Notes: generated by a model from the letters alone, not told the origin. A DNA stretch of 64,000 bases from Thermoplasmatales archaeon SW_10_69_26 (GCA_003009755.1 PXUB01000029.1:1-64000); one strand, 5' to 3'; numbered from the stretch's first letter, positions 53,011 to 61,276 are shown. Numbers and translations are program-made.

Positions 53011-53394
53011 CTAGGCGGGGGCGTGGCGCTCCTCCTCGAGCTCCTCGAACAGCGCCTCGACCTCGCGCTGGCGGATCGGCTTCTCCAGCACGTCGAAGGC
53101 GCCCAGGGCGACGAGCTGCCGCACGCGGCCATCCTGGGGGTCCAGCGCGGTCATCGGGACCAGACGCAGGTCGGGAGCCTCCTCCATGAGCACGGCGCCG
53201 ATCTCCTCGCCGGGGATGTCGGGCAACACGAGGTCCAACAGCACCAGGTCGGGCGATCGAAGATCGCAGAACGTCAACGCGTCGCGAGCCGCGTCGACCT
53301 CGTGGATGTGGTCGGCGGGCACACCGATCTCCTCCAGGATGGCTCGGACCGTGTTCCGGACGCTCTCGGCGTCGTCGACGACGAGCACGTCCAT
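53011..53394 (-). CDS. Single-domain response regulator (CheY-like)
   Basis: 127 residues from ATG 53394. Receiver domain residues are D7/D8 (VLVVDDAES), phospho-acceptor D54 (LVLLDLVLPDIPG), T82 (MTALD) and K105 (LEKPIR). There is no output domain, so it probably signals through protein contact. No complete kinase is nearby; only the kinase remnant at 30075 is in the window. Confidence 0.9.
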   Translation of the reverse strand: MDVLVVDDAESVRNTVRAILEEIGVPADHIHEVDAARDALTFCDLRSPDLVLLDLVLPDIPGEEIGAVLMEEAPDLRLVPMTALDPQDGRVRQLVALGAFDVLEKPIRQREVEALFEELEEERHAPA

Positions 53395-53468
53395 CGCGAC
53401 CGGTCGATCCCAACCCTGGCTCGGCATAAGCGAAGGTTGTCAGGTCCCCCTACATGCGGGCCTGTGTG

Positions 53469-53484
53469 CCCGAACATGTTCGGG
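53469..53484. promoter_or_regulatory. Perfect 16-bp palindrome upstream of the response regulator
   Basis: CCCGAACATGTTCGGG is fully self-complementary and lies 75 bp before the response-regulator start, between it and the repeat-borne TATA-like motif. An operator is the simplest reading. Confidence 0.45.
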
Positions 53485-53517
53485 ACCAGCGCGGCCGAGC
53501 GGGCCTGCAGACGGGGG

Positions 53518-53678
53518 CTGTAAGGATAAGAAATGGGGGGGACCACCATGTACGCGAAGGGACGCCAGGGCACAAAGGCGAGCAGCTGCCGTGACAAAGC
53601 CGCCCGGCGGCGAGTACACAGGCCCTTCGTGGCCTTGGCGATCCTTCGTGTCCTTCGCGGCCCTGCTTAACGAGACAG
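53518..53678 (-). repeat. 165-bp dispersed repeat, copy 2
   Basis: Reverse-complement match to 18736-18900. Its TATA-like TTATCCTTAC end points to the response regulator; its other end overlaps the start of the FKBP gene. No transposase or target duplication was seen. Confidence 0.85.
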
Positions 53679-54892
53679 TCCTCGCCATCTCCCTGGTCAC
53701 GGTCGGATGCGCCGGCCCGGCCGGGGAGCAGGTCGAGGACGCCGAGGCGATGACGCTATCGCCCGGCACCGACGCCGGCATGCCGCTCGTCCTGAACGAG
53801 ACCAACAACACCGAGGACGTCACCGTCTCGACGAGCGAGGCGGGCGTCGAGGCCTCCCTGTCCGAGCCCGGCGAGGACGCTCCCGAGGGCTTTGCCGGCT
53901 GGCTCACCGTGTCCGCCAGCAAGGATGCCGAGGACGGGCAGCGGATCATCGAGGTCAGCGTCGACGACGAGGAGCGCGAGCTCCCCGTCACCGTCGACGA
54001 GGCCGACGAGCCGGTCGAGATGGGCCAGACCGCCAACCTCACCTTCTCGGCTCGCACGCTCGAGGGCGAGCTCGTGCTGACGAACGACGCCAACGCGACC
54101 TCGGCCCCGATCCCGCAGGCGGCCTCCTTCCAGGAGCCCCGCAGCTTCGGTCCGACGTCGGTGCAGATCTCCCAGCGCAGCCAGCTTCCCACCGAGCTCG
54201 TGCAGGCGATCAACGGCTCCGAGGTCGGGCACAGCCTCACCGTCGAGGTGCCCGAGGTCTTCGGTCCCGAGAAGGTCGAGGATCAGACCGCCCGCGAGGA
54301 GACGATCGAGCGCGAGACGGAGATCCCCAACCAGCTCGACCTCCCCCGCCGCCAGGCCCAACAGCTGATCCCCCAGGACGCTCAGGAGGGCGACGAGGTC
54401 GACGTGCCCGTCACCCGGGACGGCCAAGGCGTCCCCTACGTGATCGAGAGTCTCGGTGAGCGCCAGGTGAGCCTCGCCATGGCCCTCGACGAGGGCGCCA
54501 ACGTGACCCTCTACGAGGCCTGGCCCGACCAGGCTCAGGTGACCAACACCACCGGCGAGAACGCCACGATCCAGCTCTCGCCCGACGTTAAGGAAGGCCA
54601 CACGCTCACCTGGAACGAGAACTGGGGCAACGTGACCGAGGTCACCTCCTACACGAACGAGACGATCGTCCTCCGCCACACCCCGGAGATCGGCACCACC
54701 TACGAGACGACCGACCGCCGCTCGCAGCAGGCGATCGAGACGGAGGTCGTCGACCTGACCGAGGATCAGGTCATCCTCGAGCAGACGAACCCGCACCCGC
54801 TCGCCGGGCAGACGATCGTCTTCGACGTCACGATCGAGAGCGCCCAGGACGCGCCTCAACAGCCCCGCCCCCCGCAACGACCGCAGCGCTGA
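53648..54892 (+). CDS. Exported FKBP-type peptidyl-prolyl isomerase lipoprotein
   Basis: 414 residues from GTG 53648. Signal LLNETVLAISLVTVGC with lipobox. A Glu/Asp-rich extracellular beta domain (about 25-150) precedes the FKBP/SlyD-like domain. The latter shows GHSLTVEVPEVFGPEKV near 195, an insert-in-flap region, and TNPHPLAGQTIVFDVTIES at the C-terminus. It would assist folding of exported proteins. The start lies within repeat copy 2, so the signal-peptide start is partly repeat-derived. Confidence 0.82.
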   Translation: MSFAALLNETVLAISLVTVGCAGPAGEQVEDAEAMTLSPGTDAGMPLVLNETNNTEDVTVSTSEAGVEASLSEPGEDAPEGFAGWLTVSASKDAEDGQRIIEVSVDDEERELPVTVDEADEPVEMGQTANLTFSARTLEGELVLTNDANATSAPIPQAASFQEPRSFGPTSVQISQRSQLPTELVQAINGSEVGHSLTVEVPEVFGPEKVEDQTAREETIERETEIPNQLDLPRRQAQQLIPQDAQEGDEVDVPVTRDGQGVPYVIESLGERQVSLAMALDEGANVTLYEAWPDQAQVTNTTGENATIQLSPDVKEGHTLTWNENWGNVTEVTSYTNETIVLRHTPEIGTTYETTDRRSQQAIETEVVDLTEDQVILEQTNPHPLAGQTIVFDVTIESAQDAPQQPRPPQRPQR

Positions 54893-54899
54893 TGCCTCA

Positions 54900-55140
54900 C
54901 CCGGGTGAGGCCGGCCGCTCGCGGGTGGCCCCAGCGGCCGCCTGCAGGCTCGGCCACGCGCTCGACGGGATCGAACCCGTGCTCGGCCGCCACCGGCCGG
55001 CGGGGGTCGAGGTCGCCTTGACGTCGTAGAGGACCCGCCGGCCCTCGGGCGTCTGGAGGGACTCGACGGCGACCACGTCGGTCCCGGCCGCCTCCACGAT
55101 CCGCCGGCCAGTCTCGACGGCTTCCTCGGGCTGGGCGTCC
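54900..55140 (-). pseudogene. C-terminal fragment of an ATP-grasp-like protein
   Basis: Minus-strand pieces EEAVETGRRIVEAAGTDVVA, VESLQTPEGRRVLYDVKATS, and in a shifted frame RRPVAAEHGFDPVERVAEPA, look like the end of a RimK/ATP-grasp-type protein (the ExxxTPEGRRxxxDVxAT motif). There is no N-terminal part; the fragment begins right at a tRNA-Leu remnant. Probably a gene cut by rearrangement. Confidence 0.45.
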
Positions 55141-55196
55141 TTGTCGCAGTGGGACCCTGGTCTGGGCAACGGGGCTGGCCTGGACAGCCGGTGGCG
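55131..55196 (+). pseudogene. tRNA-Leu remnant (5' half)
   Basis: GGGCTGGGCGTCCTTGTCGC plus CCCTGGTCTGGGCAACGGGG and CTGGCCTGGACAGCCGGTGG match the real tRNA-Leu and its 20-bp upstream flank. After GTGGCG the match stops, and the anticodon loop is changed. Non-functional. Confidence 0.7.
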
Positions 55197-55422
55197 TCCC
55201 GAGACGCGGGGAAGATCGTTCGCGTCTCGGCAAAGGACGACCGCCGAGCGGTCGTCCGGACAGGCCTCCGCAGGTTCGATCACGAGAGCCGAAGGGGGGT
55301 GGCCCGGCTCTCGTGAGAGCCCGAGGGCGGCGAGGTCGCTCGCCTTCGGGCGGATCGCCAGGGCGCGGCGGCCACGGTTCGGGCCTTGGCGAGAGCAGGT
55401 CCGGCCGGAGGGAGGACGTGCG

Positions 55423-55439
55423 GAATCCTGCCCCCTGCA
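55423..55439 (+). repeat. Copy of the tRNA-Leu 3' end, upstream
   Basis: GAATCCTGCCCCCTGCA is identical to the last 17 nt of tRNA-Leu (55549-55565) and also to 55684-55700. The three copies are spaced at 126 and 135 bp. Confidence 0.75.
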
Positions 55440-55480
55440 TCGCAGGGTTCTTCCAACGCGCTGGGCTGGGCGTGCTTGTC

Positions 55481-55565
55481 GCAGGGGTACCCTAGTCTGG
55501 GCAACGGGGCTGGCCTTAAGAGCCGGTGGCGCAGGCCTCCGCAGGTTCGAATCCTGCCCCCTGCA
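55481..55565 (+). tRNA. tRNA-Leu (anticodon TAA)
   Basis: 85-nt class II tRNA. The acceptor GCAGGGG pairs with CCCCTGC, discriminator A. The anticodon stem CTGGC/GCCGG holds loop CTTAAGA, so the anticodon is TAA (UUA leucine). A long variable arm lies between it and the T-arm with GGTTCGAATCC. No intron and no encoded CCA. Duplicated fragments surround it. Confidence 0.93.
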
Positions 55566-55683
55566 CTGACGGACTCGAGCCAAGGATGGCGGGGCAGGAT
55601 GAGAACCCTGGTTCGATCCGGAGATTCGGCGGAGAAGGGGATGAATCTGCGGAGCGGCCGAACGAGCACCGCGAGTTCGGCCA

Positions 55684-55713
55684 GAATCCTGCCCCCTGCA
55701 CTGACGAACTCGA
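55684..55713 (+). repeat. att-like copy of the tRNA-Leu 3' end, downstream
   Basis: GAATCCTGCCCCCTGCACTG plus ACGAACTCGA repeats 55549-55578 with one mismatch. A 30-bp direct repeat formed by a tRNA 3' end plus flank is typical of an attL/attR pair. Only about 105 bp lie between the two copies, and no integrase is visible. Confidence 0.7.
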
Positions 55714-55816
55714 CGAGGGCCCGCACCCCCTTCCGAGGCCGTTTCGACGAGAGCATCGCCTCCCGAGGCGGTCTTCTCGGCTGAGACGAGCTGTGGGACA
55801 GGACCGAGAAGCGAAG

Positions 55817-55825
55817 GCTTATGAA
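55817..55825 (+). promoter_or_regulatory. TATA-like box of the cold-shock gene
   Basis: GGCTTATGA lies about 22-30 bp upstream of ATG 55847, suggesting leaderless expression. Confidence 0.4.
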
Positions 55826-55846
55826 CGGAGCGCGCGTGGCCCTCGC

Positions 55847-56041
55847 ATGGCCACCGGCAAGGTCGCGTTCTTCCACGATCGGAAGGGCTACGGTTTCATC
55901 GAGACGAGCAGTGCCGACGACGACGTTTTCTTCCACGCGGAGGACTTCGACGGCCCCGACCCCGAAGAAGGACAAGAGGTCGAGTTCGAGATCGAGCAAG
56001 CGGACCGCGGTCCCCGGGCAGTGAACCTCGAGTTCGCGTAG
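55847..56041 (+). CDS. cspA: Cold-shock domain protein
   Basis: 64 residues from ATG 55847. RNP1 GKVAFFHDRKGYGFIE and RNP2-like DDVFFHAEDF are present, with an acidic C-terminal half. It binds single-stranded RNA/DNA. Csp proteins occur in haloarchaea and Thermoplasmatota. Confidence 0.92.
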   Translation: MATGKVAFFHDRKGYGFIETSSADDDVFFHAEDFDGPDPEEGQEVEFEIEQADRGPRAVNLEFA

Positions 56042-56109
56042 CGGCTCCTTCCGTCCGTCTCGGCCTTCCCGCCGGCCCCTCCCGGGTGCCCGGTGCGGCT
56101 CCCATCGAA

Positions 56110-56265
56110 CATTTTTCGTTCCGAGGGCCTTGGCGTCTCTCGACAGGGTGAAAAAGACGGATCTTCGGCAACGAGGAAACCTCCTCGGGAGCGACCCAGC
56201 CGCCAGCGTCGCTGGTCTCGGGCGCGGTTGGATCCTCGCGCAAGGCTCCCTCGGCTTGACGGGCA
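56110..56265 (+). repeat. Structured dispersed repeat family, copy C (diverged)
   Basis: Shares GGCGTCTCTCGACAGGGTGA, AAGACGGATCTTCG, CCGCCAGCGTCGCTGG, GTTGGATCCTCGCGCAAGGC and TTGACGGGCA with copies A and B in the same order. The large hairpin is replaced by CGAGGAAACCTCCTCG. The 56042-56448 gap holds no gene. Confidence 0.65.
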
Positions 56266-56448
56266 GTGGTGTAAGTCCTGGCGTGGGGGGTCCGACGCCG
56301 GGAAACGAGATCCTCGGCGAGGAGGGGAACGGGGGTCCGGCGTCCGTCGGCCGGCGCCTTGGACTTCGTGGAGGACCATCCCCCCGGGCGACCGTCCGCG
56401 GCTTCGAGACCCCTCAGGCTTTCATAGCTCGGTTGCGGTGGCTCGCTC

Positions 56449-57477
56449 ATGCGCGCGTTCGGCTTCGAACAGCACGGCGGTCCCGAGGTCCTCGAGCACT
56501 TCGAGGTCGACCGGCCCGAGCCTGGCCCTGGCGAGGTCCGGGTCAAGACGGAGGCGGTGGCTCTCAACCACCTGGACATCTGGGTGCGCGAGGGCTGGCC
56601 GGGTCTGGATCTCGAGCTCCCCCACGTCCTCGGCACGGACACGGCCGGCGTCGTCGCCGAGACCGGTCCCAACGTGCAGGGCCTCGACCGTGGCGACCCG
56701 GTCGTCGTCAACCCGGCCCTGTGGTGCGGGTTCTGCCGCGCTTGCGAGCGCGGCGAGCAGTCGCTTTGCGAGAACTTCACGATCCTCGGCGAGCACGTGC
56801 GCGGCAGCCTCTGTGAGGAGGTCGTGGTGCCGGCCCGCAACGTGCTCGTCCGACCGGGGCGCCTGGAGACCCACGAGGCGGCGGCCGTTCCGCTCGTGTT
56901 CCAGACCGCTTGGCGGATGGCCAACCGCGGCGACATCCGGCCCGACAACATCGTGTTCGTGCCGGGCGCCGGCGGCGGCGTCGCCACCGCCTCGATCCAG
57001 ATCGCCAAGCACCTGGGCGCGCAGGTCATCGCTTCCACCAGCAGCGAGGAGAAGGCCGCCAAGGCCGAGAAGATCGGTGCCGACGACGTCGTCGACTACA
57101 CCGAGGACGACTGGGGCGAGCAGGTGTACGACCTAACGCAGGGTGAAGGCGTCGACGTCGTGCTCGACAGCGTCGGCGAGGAGGTCTGGGCCGAAGCCCA
57201 GCGCTTCCTCACGGACGGCGGCGACCTCGTCTGCTGCGGCGCCACCAGCGGCCCCCAAGCGCAGCTGGATCTGCGCTACGTGTTCTACAACCAGCTGAGC
57301 TTCGTCGGATCCACGATGGCGTCCGCCAGCGAGTTCGACGAGATCATGAGCCTGGTCTTCAACGGCTGGATGGAGCCGATCGTCGACTCGACGTTCAGCT
57401 TCGAGGAGGCGAACAAAGCCTTCGAGTACCTGGAGGACGGCCGCCAGTTCGGCAAGGTCGTCGTCGAGACGGCCTGA
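56449..57477 (+). CDS. Zinc-containing MDR alcohol dehydrogenase
   Basis: 342 residues, MDR superfamily. Catalytic-zone GTDTAGVV, structural zinc C93, C96, C99 and C107 (CGFCRACERGEQSLC), and NAD(P)-binding VFVPGAGGGVATASIQIAKH. It oxidises or reduces an alcohol/aldehyde or quinone; the substrate is unknown. The next gene is convergent. Confidence 0.88.
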   Translation: MRAFGFEQHGGPEVLEHFEVDRPEPGPGEVRVKTEAVALNHLDIWVREGWPGLDLELPHVLGTDTAGVVAETGPNVQGLDRGDPVVVNPALWCGFCRACERGEQSLCENFTILGEHVRGSLCEEVVVPARNVLVRPGRLETHEAAAVPLVFQTAWRMANRGDIRPDNIVFVPGAGGGVATASIQIAKHLGAQVIASTSSEEKAAKAEKIGADDVVDYTEDDWGEQVYDLTQGEGVDVVLDSVGEEVWAEAQRFLTDGGDLVCCGATSGPQAQLDLRYVFYNQLSFVGSTMASASEFDEIMSLVFNGWMEPIVDSTFSFEEANKAFEYLEDGRQFGKVVVETA

Positions 57478-57489
57478 CGGATCGCGCCG

Positions 57490-59019
57490 TCACGGGACCT
57501 GGGTTCCGTCCTCCGCCCTCGGGGGATCGAACGTGGGCCAGGTGGCGATCTCGACCTGGCGCCCGGTGGTTTCCTCGAGGTTCGCCATCGAGAGGGCGAG
57601 GTTCGAGATCCCGACCGCACCCGGCGGGACCACGTGCAGCGTGACGATCGTCCCGACGGCGTCGCCCTCGGCGTCGATCACCGGGCTGCCCGAATCGCCG
57701 CCGGTCGGGGGCATGCCGAAGTGCGCCATGGTCGAGTCCTCGTTCTGCTGCAGCACGACGCCGGTCCGCGAGTCGCCGACGTTGGCGTCCTCGCCGGCGT
57801 CGCGGACGGGCGAGTTCGCGTACGGGTAGATCTGGGACCCCACGCTCGGCGGTTCGGCGATCCCCGTCGGTCCACCCCAGACGCGCAGCGCGGGATGCCC
57901 CTCGTCTCGGGCCTGATCGGGGATCTCGAGGAGGGCGAAGTCGTCCCAGTAGCCGGGATCGGAGGGCCGCGTCGTCGGGCACGTGAGCAGATCGAGGAGG
58001 GCGGCGTGGCTGCAGTGGGCCAGCCCGGCCTGGATCTGCCCGTCCGCGATGCCAACGGGATCGCCGAGGTCGAGGCCGCGCACGCAGTGGGCGGCGGTGC
58101 CGACGTAAAGCGTCCGATCGTCGGGGGTCGAGAAGACGAAGTTGCCGGTACAGATCGGCAGGCCCTGGACGTCGCGCTCGCCGAGCGTGACTCCGGGGCG
58201 GAACGTGGCCTCGTCGAGGTTGGGCCAGCCGGGGTCGACGGTGTCGTTGCCGGCCTCGGGGACGAGCGTGGGGACATCGGGGGCCTCGGGGTTGGCTTGC
58301 ACGGTCAACGTGGCCGTGAAGGCGACCGGCTCGGCGGCCGCCTCAGGTGTGCGTGGTCCCCCGTCGTGAACGCAGGGGTCGCCTCCGGTCGGCGCTTGCT
58401 GTTGGGGGCACCGCGTGACGTGGACGCTCCAGTTCGTCGGCTCCTCCCGAGCGAGCGCGGAGACTCCACAGCTCGCCTGTTCCTCGCCGGCGTCCTGGCA
58501 GAGGAACGTCGTGTCGGGGGCGTCCAACTGCGTGGCCAGCGCCGCCGGGCTCTCCAAGGCCAGCTCGGCCTCGACGGTGTAGGCGGTCGTCGTGGGGACC
58601 TCGATGGCCGCCTGCTTGCCCAGCGAGGTGTTCGCGGAGGCGAGGCGCTCGTTGGCGGCGGGCAGCTCGTCCTCCCAGGTGAACACGATCGTCGAGTCGT
58701 TCACGCGCTCGCGATCGGCGCCCTCCATCGAGAGGTTGCCCAGCCGGGGCTCGTCCTCGTCCGTGTCGTTCCCGGCGTCGCCGTCGTCGGCTGATTCGTT
58801 CGCCGTAGCGTTGTGATCGGTGGGGGCGGGCTCGGGATCGGCCTCCCCAGTTCTGTTGGACCCAGCGTACCTCTCCCCGTCGGCGTTGGCGTCCTCCTGG
58901 TCTGTCGTCTCCTCGGACGCGAGGGGATTGACAGGAGCACGAACGTCCAGAGGAGGGCCCCCGGCGCCTCCGGCAACGATCAGGACAGCCAGGCCCAGGG
59001 CCAGCAGGCGTCGGTACAT
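57490..59019 (-). CDS. Exported trypsin-like (S1/V8) serine protease
   Basis: 509 residues. Signal LLALGLAVLIVAGGAG, a long acidic Thr/Asn-rich linker (about 35-95), a beta domain, then the protease. The catalytic triad is H311 (GTAAHC), D359/D360 (YWDDFALLEI) and S443 (TGGDSGSPVID). Several cysteines may form disulfides. It would cleave proteins outside the cell. Confidence 0.87.
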   Translation of the reverse strand: MYRRLLALGLAVLIVAGGAGGPPLDVRAPVNPLASEETTDQEDANADGERYAGSNRTGEADPEPAPTDHNATANESADDGDAGNDTDEDEPRLGNLSMEGADRERVNDSTIVFTWEDELPAANERLASANTSLGKQAAIEVPTTTAYTVEAELALESPAALATQLDAPDTTFLCQDAGEEQASCGVSALAREEPTNWSVHVTRCPQQQAPTGGDPCVHDGGPRTPEAAAEPVAFTATLTVQANPEAPDVPTLVPEAGNDTVDPGWPNLDEATFRPGVTLGERDVQGLPICTGNFVFSTPDDRTLYVGTAAHCVRGLDLGDPVGIADGQIQAGLAHCSHAALLDLLTCPTTRPSDPGYWDDFALLEIPDQARDEGHPALRVWGGPTGIAEPPSVGSQIYPYANSPVRDAGEDANVGDSRTGVVLQQNEDSTMAHFGMPPTGGDSGSPVIDAEGDAVGTIVTLHVVPPGAVGISNLALSMANLEETTGRQVEIATWPTFDPPRAEDGTQVP

Positions 59020-59072
59020 GCCCTGGGGTGGGTGTGTGGGCTGTTGAGTCGTGAGGCCACGGGGTTAAAATT

Positions 59073-59369
59073 TCACGATCCGCCGTTGCGTTTCGAGGTT
59101 CGACGCGTCCGATCGCTGATGGTCGGCGCCTCGCCCAGTCGCGCCTCGATCTCGGCTTGCCGGTCCTCGTGGCTGCGCTTCTTCTTCAGCAGCCGCTCGG
59201 CCTGCGGGTTCAGGGACGTCGGGCAGCGTTGGCAGTTGACGGTGCCCAGCTCGCCCTCGATCCGCTGGATCTTCTCCTCGAGGCGCCGGTACTCGCGCTC
59301 GAGGGTTTCGCGCTCGTACTCGTCGGGCTCGTCCAGGCCGAGCCACCGCTTGACCGTCGCGAACACCAC
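59073..59369 (-). CDS. Small coiled-coil protein, tandem copy 1
   Basis: 98 residues. An N-terminal VKRWLGLDEPDEYERETLER is followed by a coiled coil (about 20-45), a CQRC pair, then a basic-acidic helix. It is paralogous to the next gene upstream. No family was recognised. The CxxC is absent from the paralogue. Confidence 0.6.
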   Translation of the reverse strand: MVFATVKRWLGLDEPDEYERETLEREYRRLEEKIQRIEGELGTVNCQRCPTSLNPQAERLLKKKRSHEDRQAEIEARLGEAPTISDRTRRTSKRNGGS

Positions 59370-59412
59370 GTCGTGGTCCTCCTAAGGCCTCTTCAACTCT
59401 CGCTTGAACGGC

Positions 59413-59691
59413 TCAGTCCCGGCGCCGGGCCTGCCCGCCGGTCTTCGGGGGCCCGCCGAGCTTGGTCTCGACCTCGTCCTGGCGCTTGCGGAGCTTGCGC
59501 ATCTCGTCGATCAAGCGCCGCGCCTTCGGGTTCTGCTTCTTCTTGCTCTTGGCGGTGGGCGTGTCCTCGAGCTCGCGCTCGCGGCGCTGGATCTTGCGTT
59601 CCAGGCGTTTGTACTCGCGCTTCAGGGCCTCGCGCTCGTAGCCTTCGGCTTCGTCCACGAGCCCGAGCCACTGCTTGAGCTTCCCGAGCAC
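59413..59691 (-). CDS. Small coiled-coil protein, tandem copy 2
   Basis: 92 residues from GTG 59691 (or 59694). LKQWLGLVDEAEGYEREALK and KRLERKIQRRERELED match copy 1. The second half is Lys/Arg-rich (KSKKKQNPKARRL), a possible nucleic-acid contact. No family was recognised. The copies are 43 bp apart on the same strand. Confidence 0.6.
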   Translation of the reverse strand: MLGKLKQWLGLVDEAEGYEREALKREYKRLERKIQRRERELEDTPTAKSKKKQNPKARRLIDEMRKLRKRQDEVETKLGGPPKTGGQARRRD

Positions 59692-59801
59692 CACCCCAAG
59701 CAGGCCGGCGGATGCGCCTTGAAGGTTGCGCCTTGCACCCGCCCACCCCCGGCTGGGCCGCTCGGGGCTGGCGGCGTGGGGAGCCAGGGCCTCGTCTTCC
59801 C

Positions 59802-60269
59802 CTAACCTCCCGAGGCCCTCATCCGAGCGGCGATGACGCCGTTGATCACGAGCTCGACGCCGCCCTCGGCGCCCTCGACCTCGACGTGTTCCTGGGGGGC
59901 CGCCGCCGGCAGCACGGCCTGGCCCTCGGTCGCGTTGAGGTAGGCGTCCGGCGTCTCGAAGTCCAGCGGGATCAGCCGGTAGGCCTGGCGCTTGACGTAG
60001 GGGATGGGCTGACCTTCGGCTCGCGTCGTGATCGTGACGCGGTCCCCCGGCTCGAGGTCCGTGTTCTCCTGCAGCGCCTGGCGGTGGAGGCCGAGCGCGT
60101 CCTCCGGCAGCTCCTCGGAGAACCCACCGAGCACCGTCAGGTAGGCGTGCCGCGTGGTCTCGACGGGCCAAGGCAGGCCGCCGAACTGGTAACCGTCGAT
60201 CTGGTCGGGGTCCGAACACCAGGCCCCACTCGTTCGACGCTCGCCGTCGGGGTTCCGGGGCAGCTCCAT
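59802..60269 (-). CDS. Unknown acidic beta-rich protein
   Basis: 155 residues. The start MELPRNPDGERRTSGAWCSD is followed by a compact alpha/beta region, with a beta-rich C-terminal half (VEVEGAEGGVELVINGVIAA). No signal peptide and no family was recognised. Upstream of the coiled-coil pair on the same strand. Confidence 0.55.
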   Translation of the reverse strand: MELPRNPDGERRTSGAWCSDPDQIDGYQFGGLPWPVETTRHAYLTVLGGFSEELPEDALGLHRQALQENTDLEPGDRVTITTRAEGQPIPYVKRQAYRLIPLDFETPDAYLNATEGQAVLPAAAPQEHVEVEGAEGGVELVINGVIAARMRASGG

Positions 60270-60370
60270 CGCGTGGTATTGTCTTGCACGGACGGGTTAA
60301 GGGTTTCGAAAAGCCTCCGAGTTCTTTCCGCACGAACGCCACATCGGGCTGATAGCACGATGTTGGTTCG

Positions 60371-61141
60371 TCATACGTCCGAAACGGGGGGCCGAGCCGG
60401 CCGACGGCGGTGGCCGGAGGTGCGCTGGCAGTCCGGGCACCAGAACGTGATCCGATCCCACTCGCCGACCCGAGCGCGTTCGACGTCGGCCCCGCAACCG
60501 GGGCACTCGCTGGCCCGGTAGATCCGACGACCCCCCTGGTTCGGGTAGGGACCGCCGCGCTCGTACCAGGCCTCGGTCACGGAGATCGCCTCCTCCAAGA
60601 CCCGCTGGCGATCGCGCTCGGGGATCTCGCAGGCGGGCGTCCTCGGGTGGACGCATGCGTTGTACAGCGCCTCGTTCTTGATGATGTTGCCCACGCCGCC
60701 GAACACCGACTGGTCCAACAGCACGCTGGCGACCACGTCCTCTCGGGCCGCCAGCGCCTGCAGCGCCCGCGCCTGATCGAAACAGGGCTTGAGCACGTCG
60801 CCGGTGGGATCGAGCTCGTTCGCGAGCTGGTCGGGCTCCCAGACCTTCGCCGAGCAGTTGTAGGTGGAGAACTCGTCCTCCTCGCAACGCAAGGAGAGGC
60901 GCGGCGGCTGGTCCTCGCGCCGCTCGTTGACCCGGTAGGTCCCGTACATGTAGAAGTGGAACACGACCGCGGGCCCGTCGGTCTCGATCACCAGCCGCTT
61001 CTTGACGGGACGGACGGTCTCGATCGCGCGGCCGGCGAGCTGTTCGATCGGCTGGCGGGCGTTGCCGGCGACCTCCTGGATGCGCTGGCCCTCCAACGGC
61101 GACAGCCGGTCGGCCAGCGCGTGGATCGGGGGTCCCTCCAT
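60371..61141 (-). CDS. Endonuclease VIII-like DNA glycosylase (MEGP type)
   Basis: 256 residues of the Fpg/Nei family. Typical are VFHFYMYGTYRVNERRED, LRCEEDEFSTYNCSAKVW, the H2TH segment VFGGVGNIIKNEALYNAC and a C-terminal zinc finger CPGCGADVE...CPDCQ. It begins MEGPPIH, so residue 2 is Glu rather than the usual Pro nucleophile. A sub-clade with MEGP starts is known in bacteria. It excises oxidised bases; the altered N-terminus may change its chemistry. Confidence 0.85.
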   Translation of the reverse strand: MEGPPIHALADRLSPLEGQRIQEVAGNARQPIEQLAGRAIETVRPVKKRLVIETDGPAVVFHFYMYGTYRVNERREDQPPRLSLRCEEDEFSTYNCSAKVWEPDQLANELDPTGDVLKPCFDQARALQALAAREDVVASVLLDQSVFGGVGNIIKNEALYNACVHPRTPACEIPERDRQRVLEEAISVTEAWYERGGPYPNQGGRRIYRASECPGCGADVERARVGEWDRITFWCPDCQRTSGHRRRPARPPVSDV

Positions 61142-61276
61142 CGGGGATCGACTCCCGGCAGGCTCTCCTCCCTGTTAACCCGTGTGGGAACGGCCTTCCC
61201 CGCCGCCTGGGCCAGCCCAGGTCTCGCGGCCGAGCCACTTATCACGGGCCCACGGCCTCCCCTCGTCGAAGCCCGC

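Noticed and set aside
54897-55583. 228-codon minus frame with a QDSNLRRPAPPALKASP-like sequence
   Set aside because: This is the known artefact of translating antisense across tRNA-Leu; only the 54900-55140 part may be a gene remnant.
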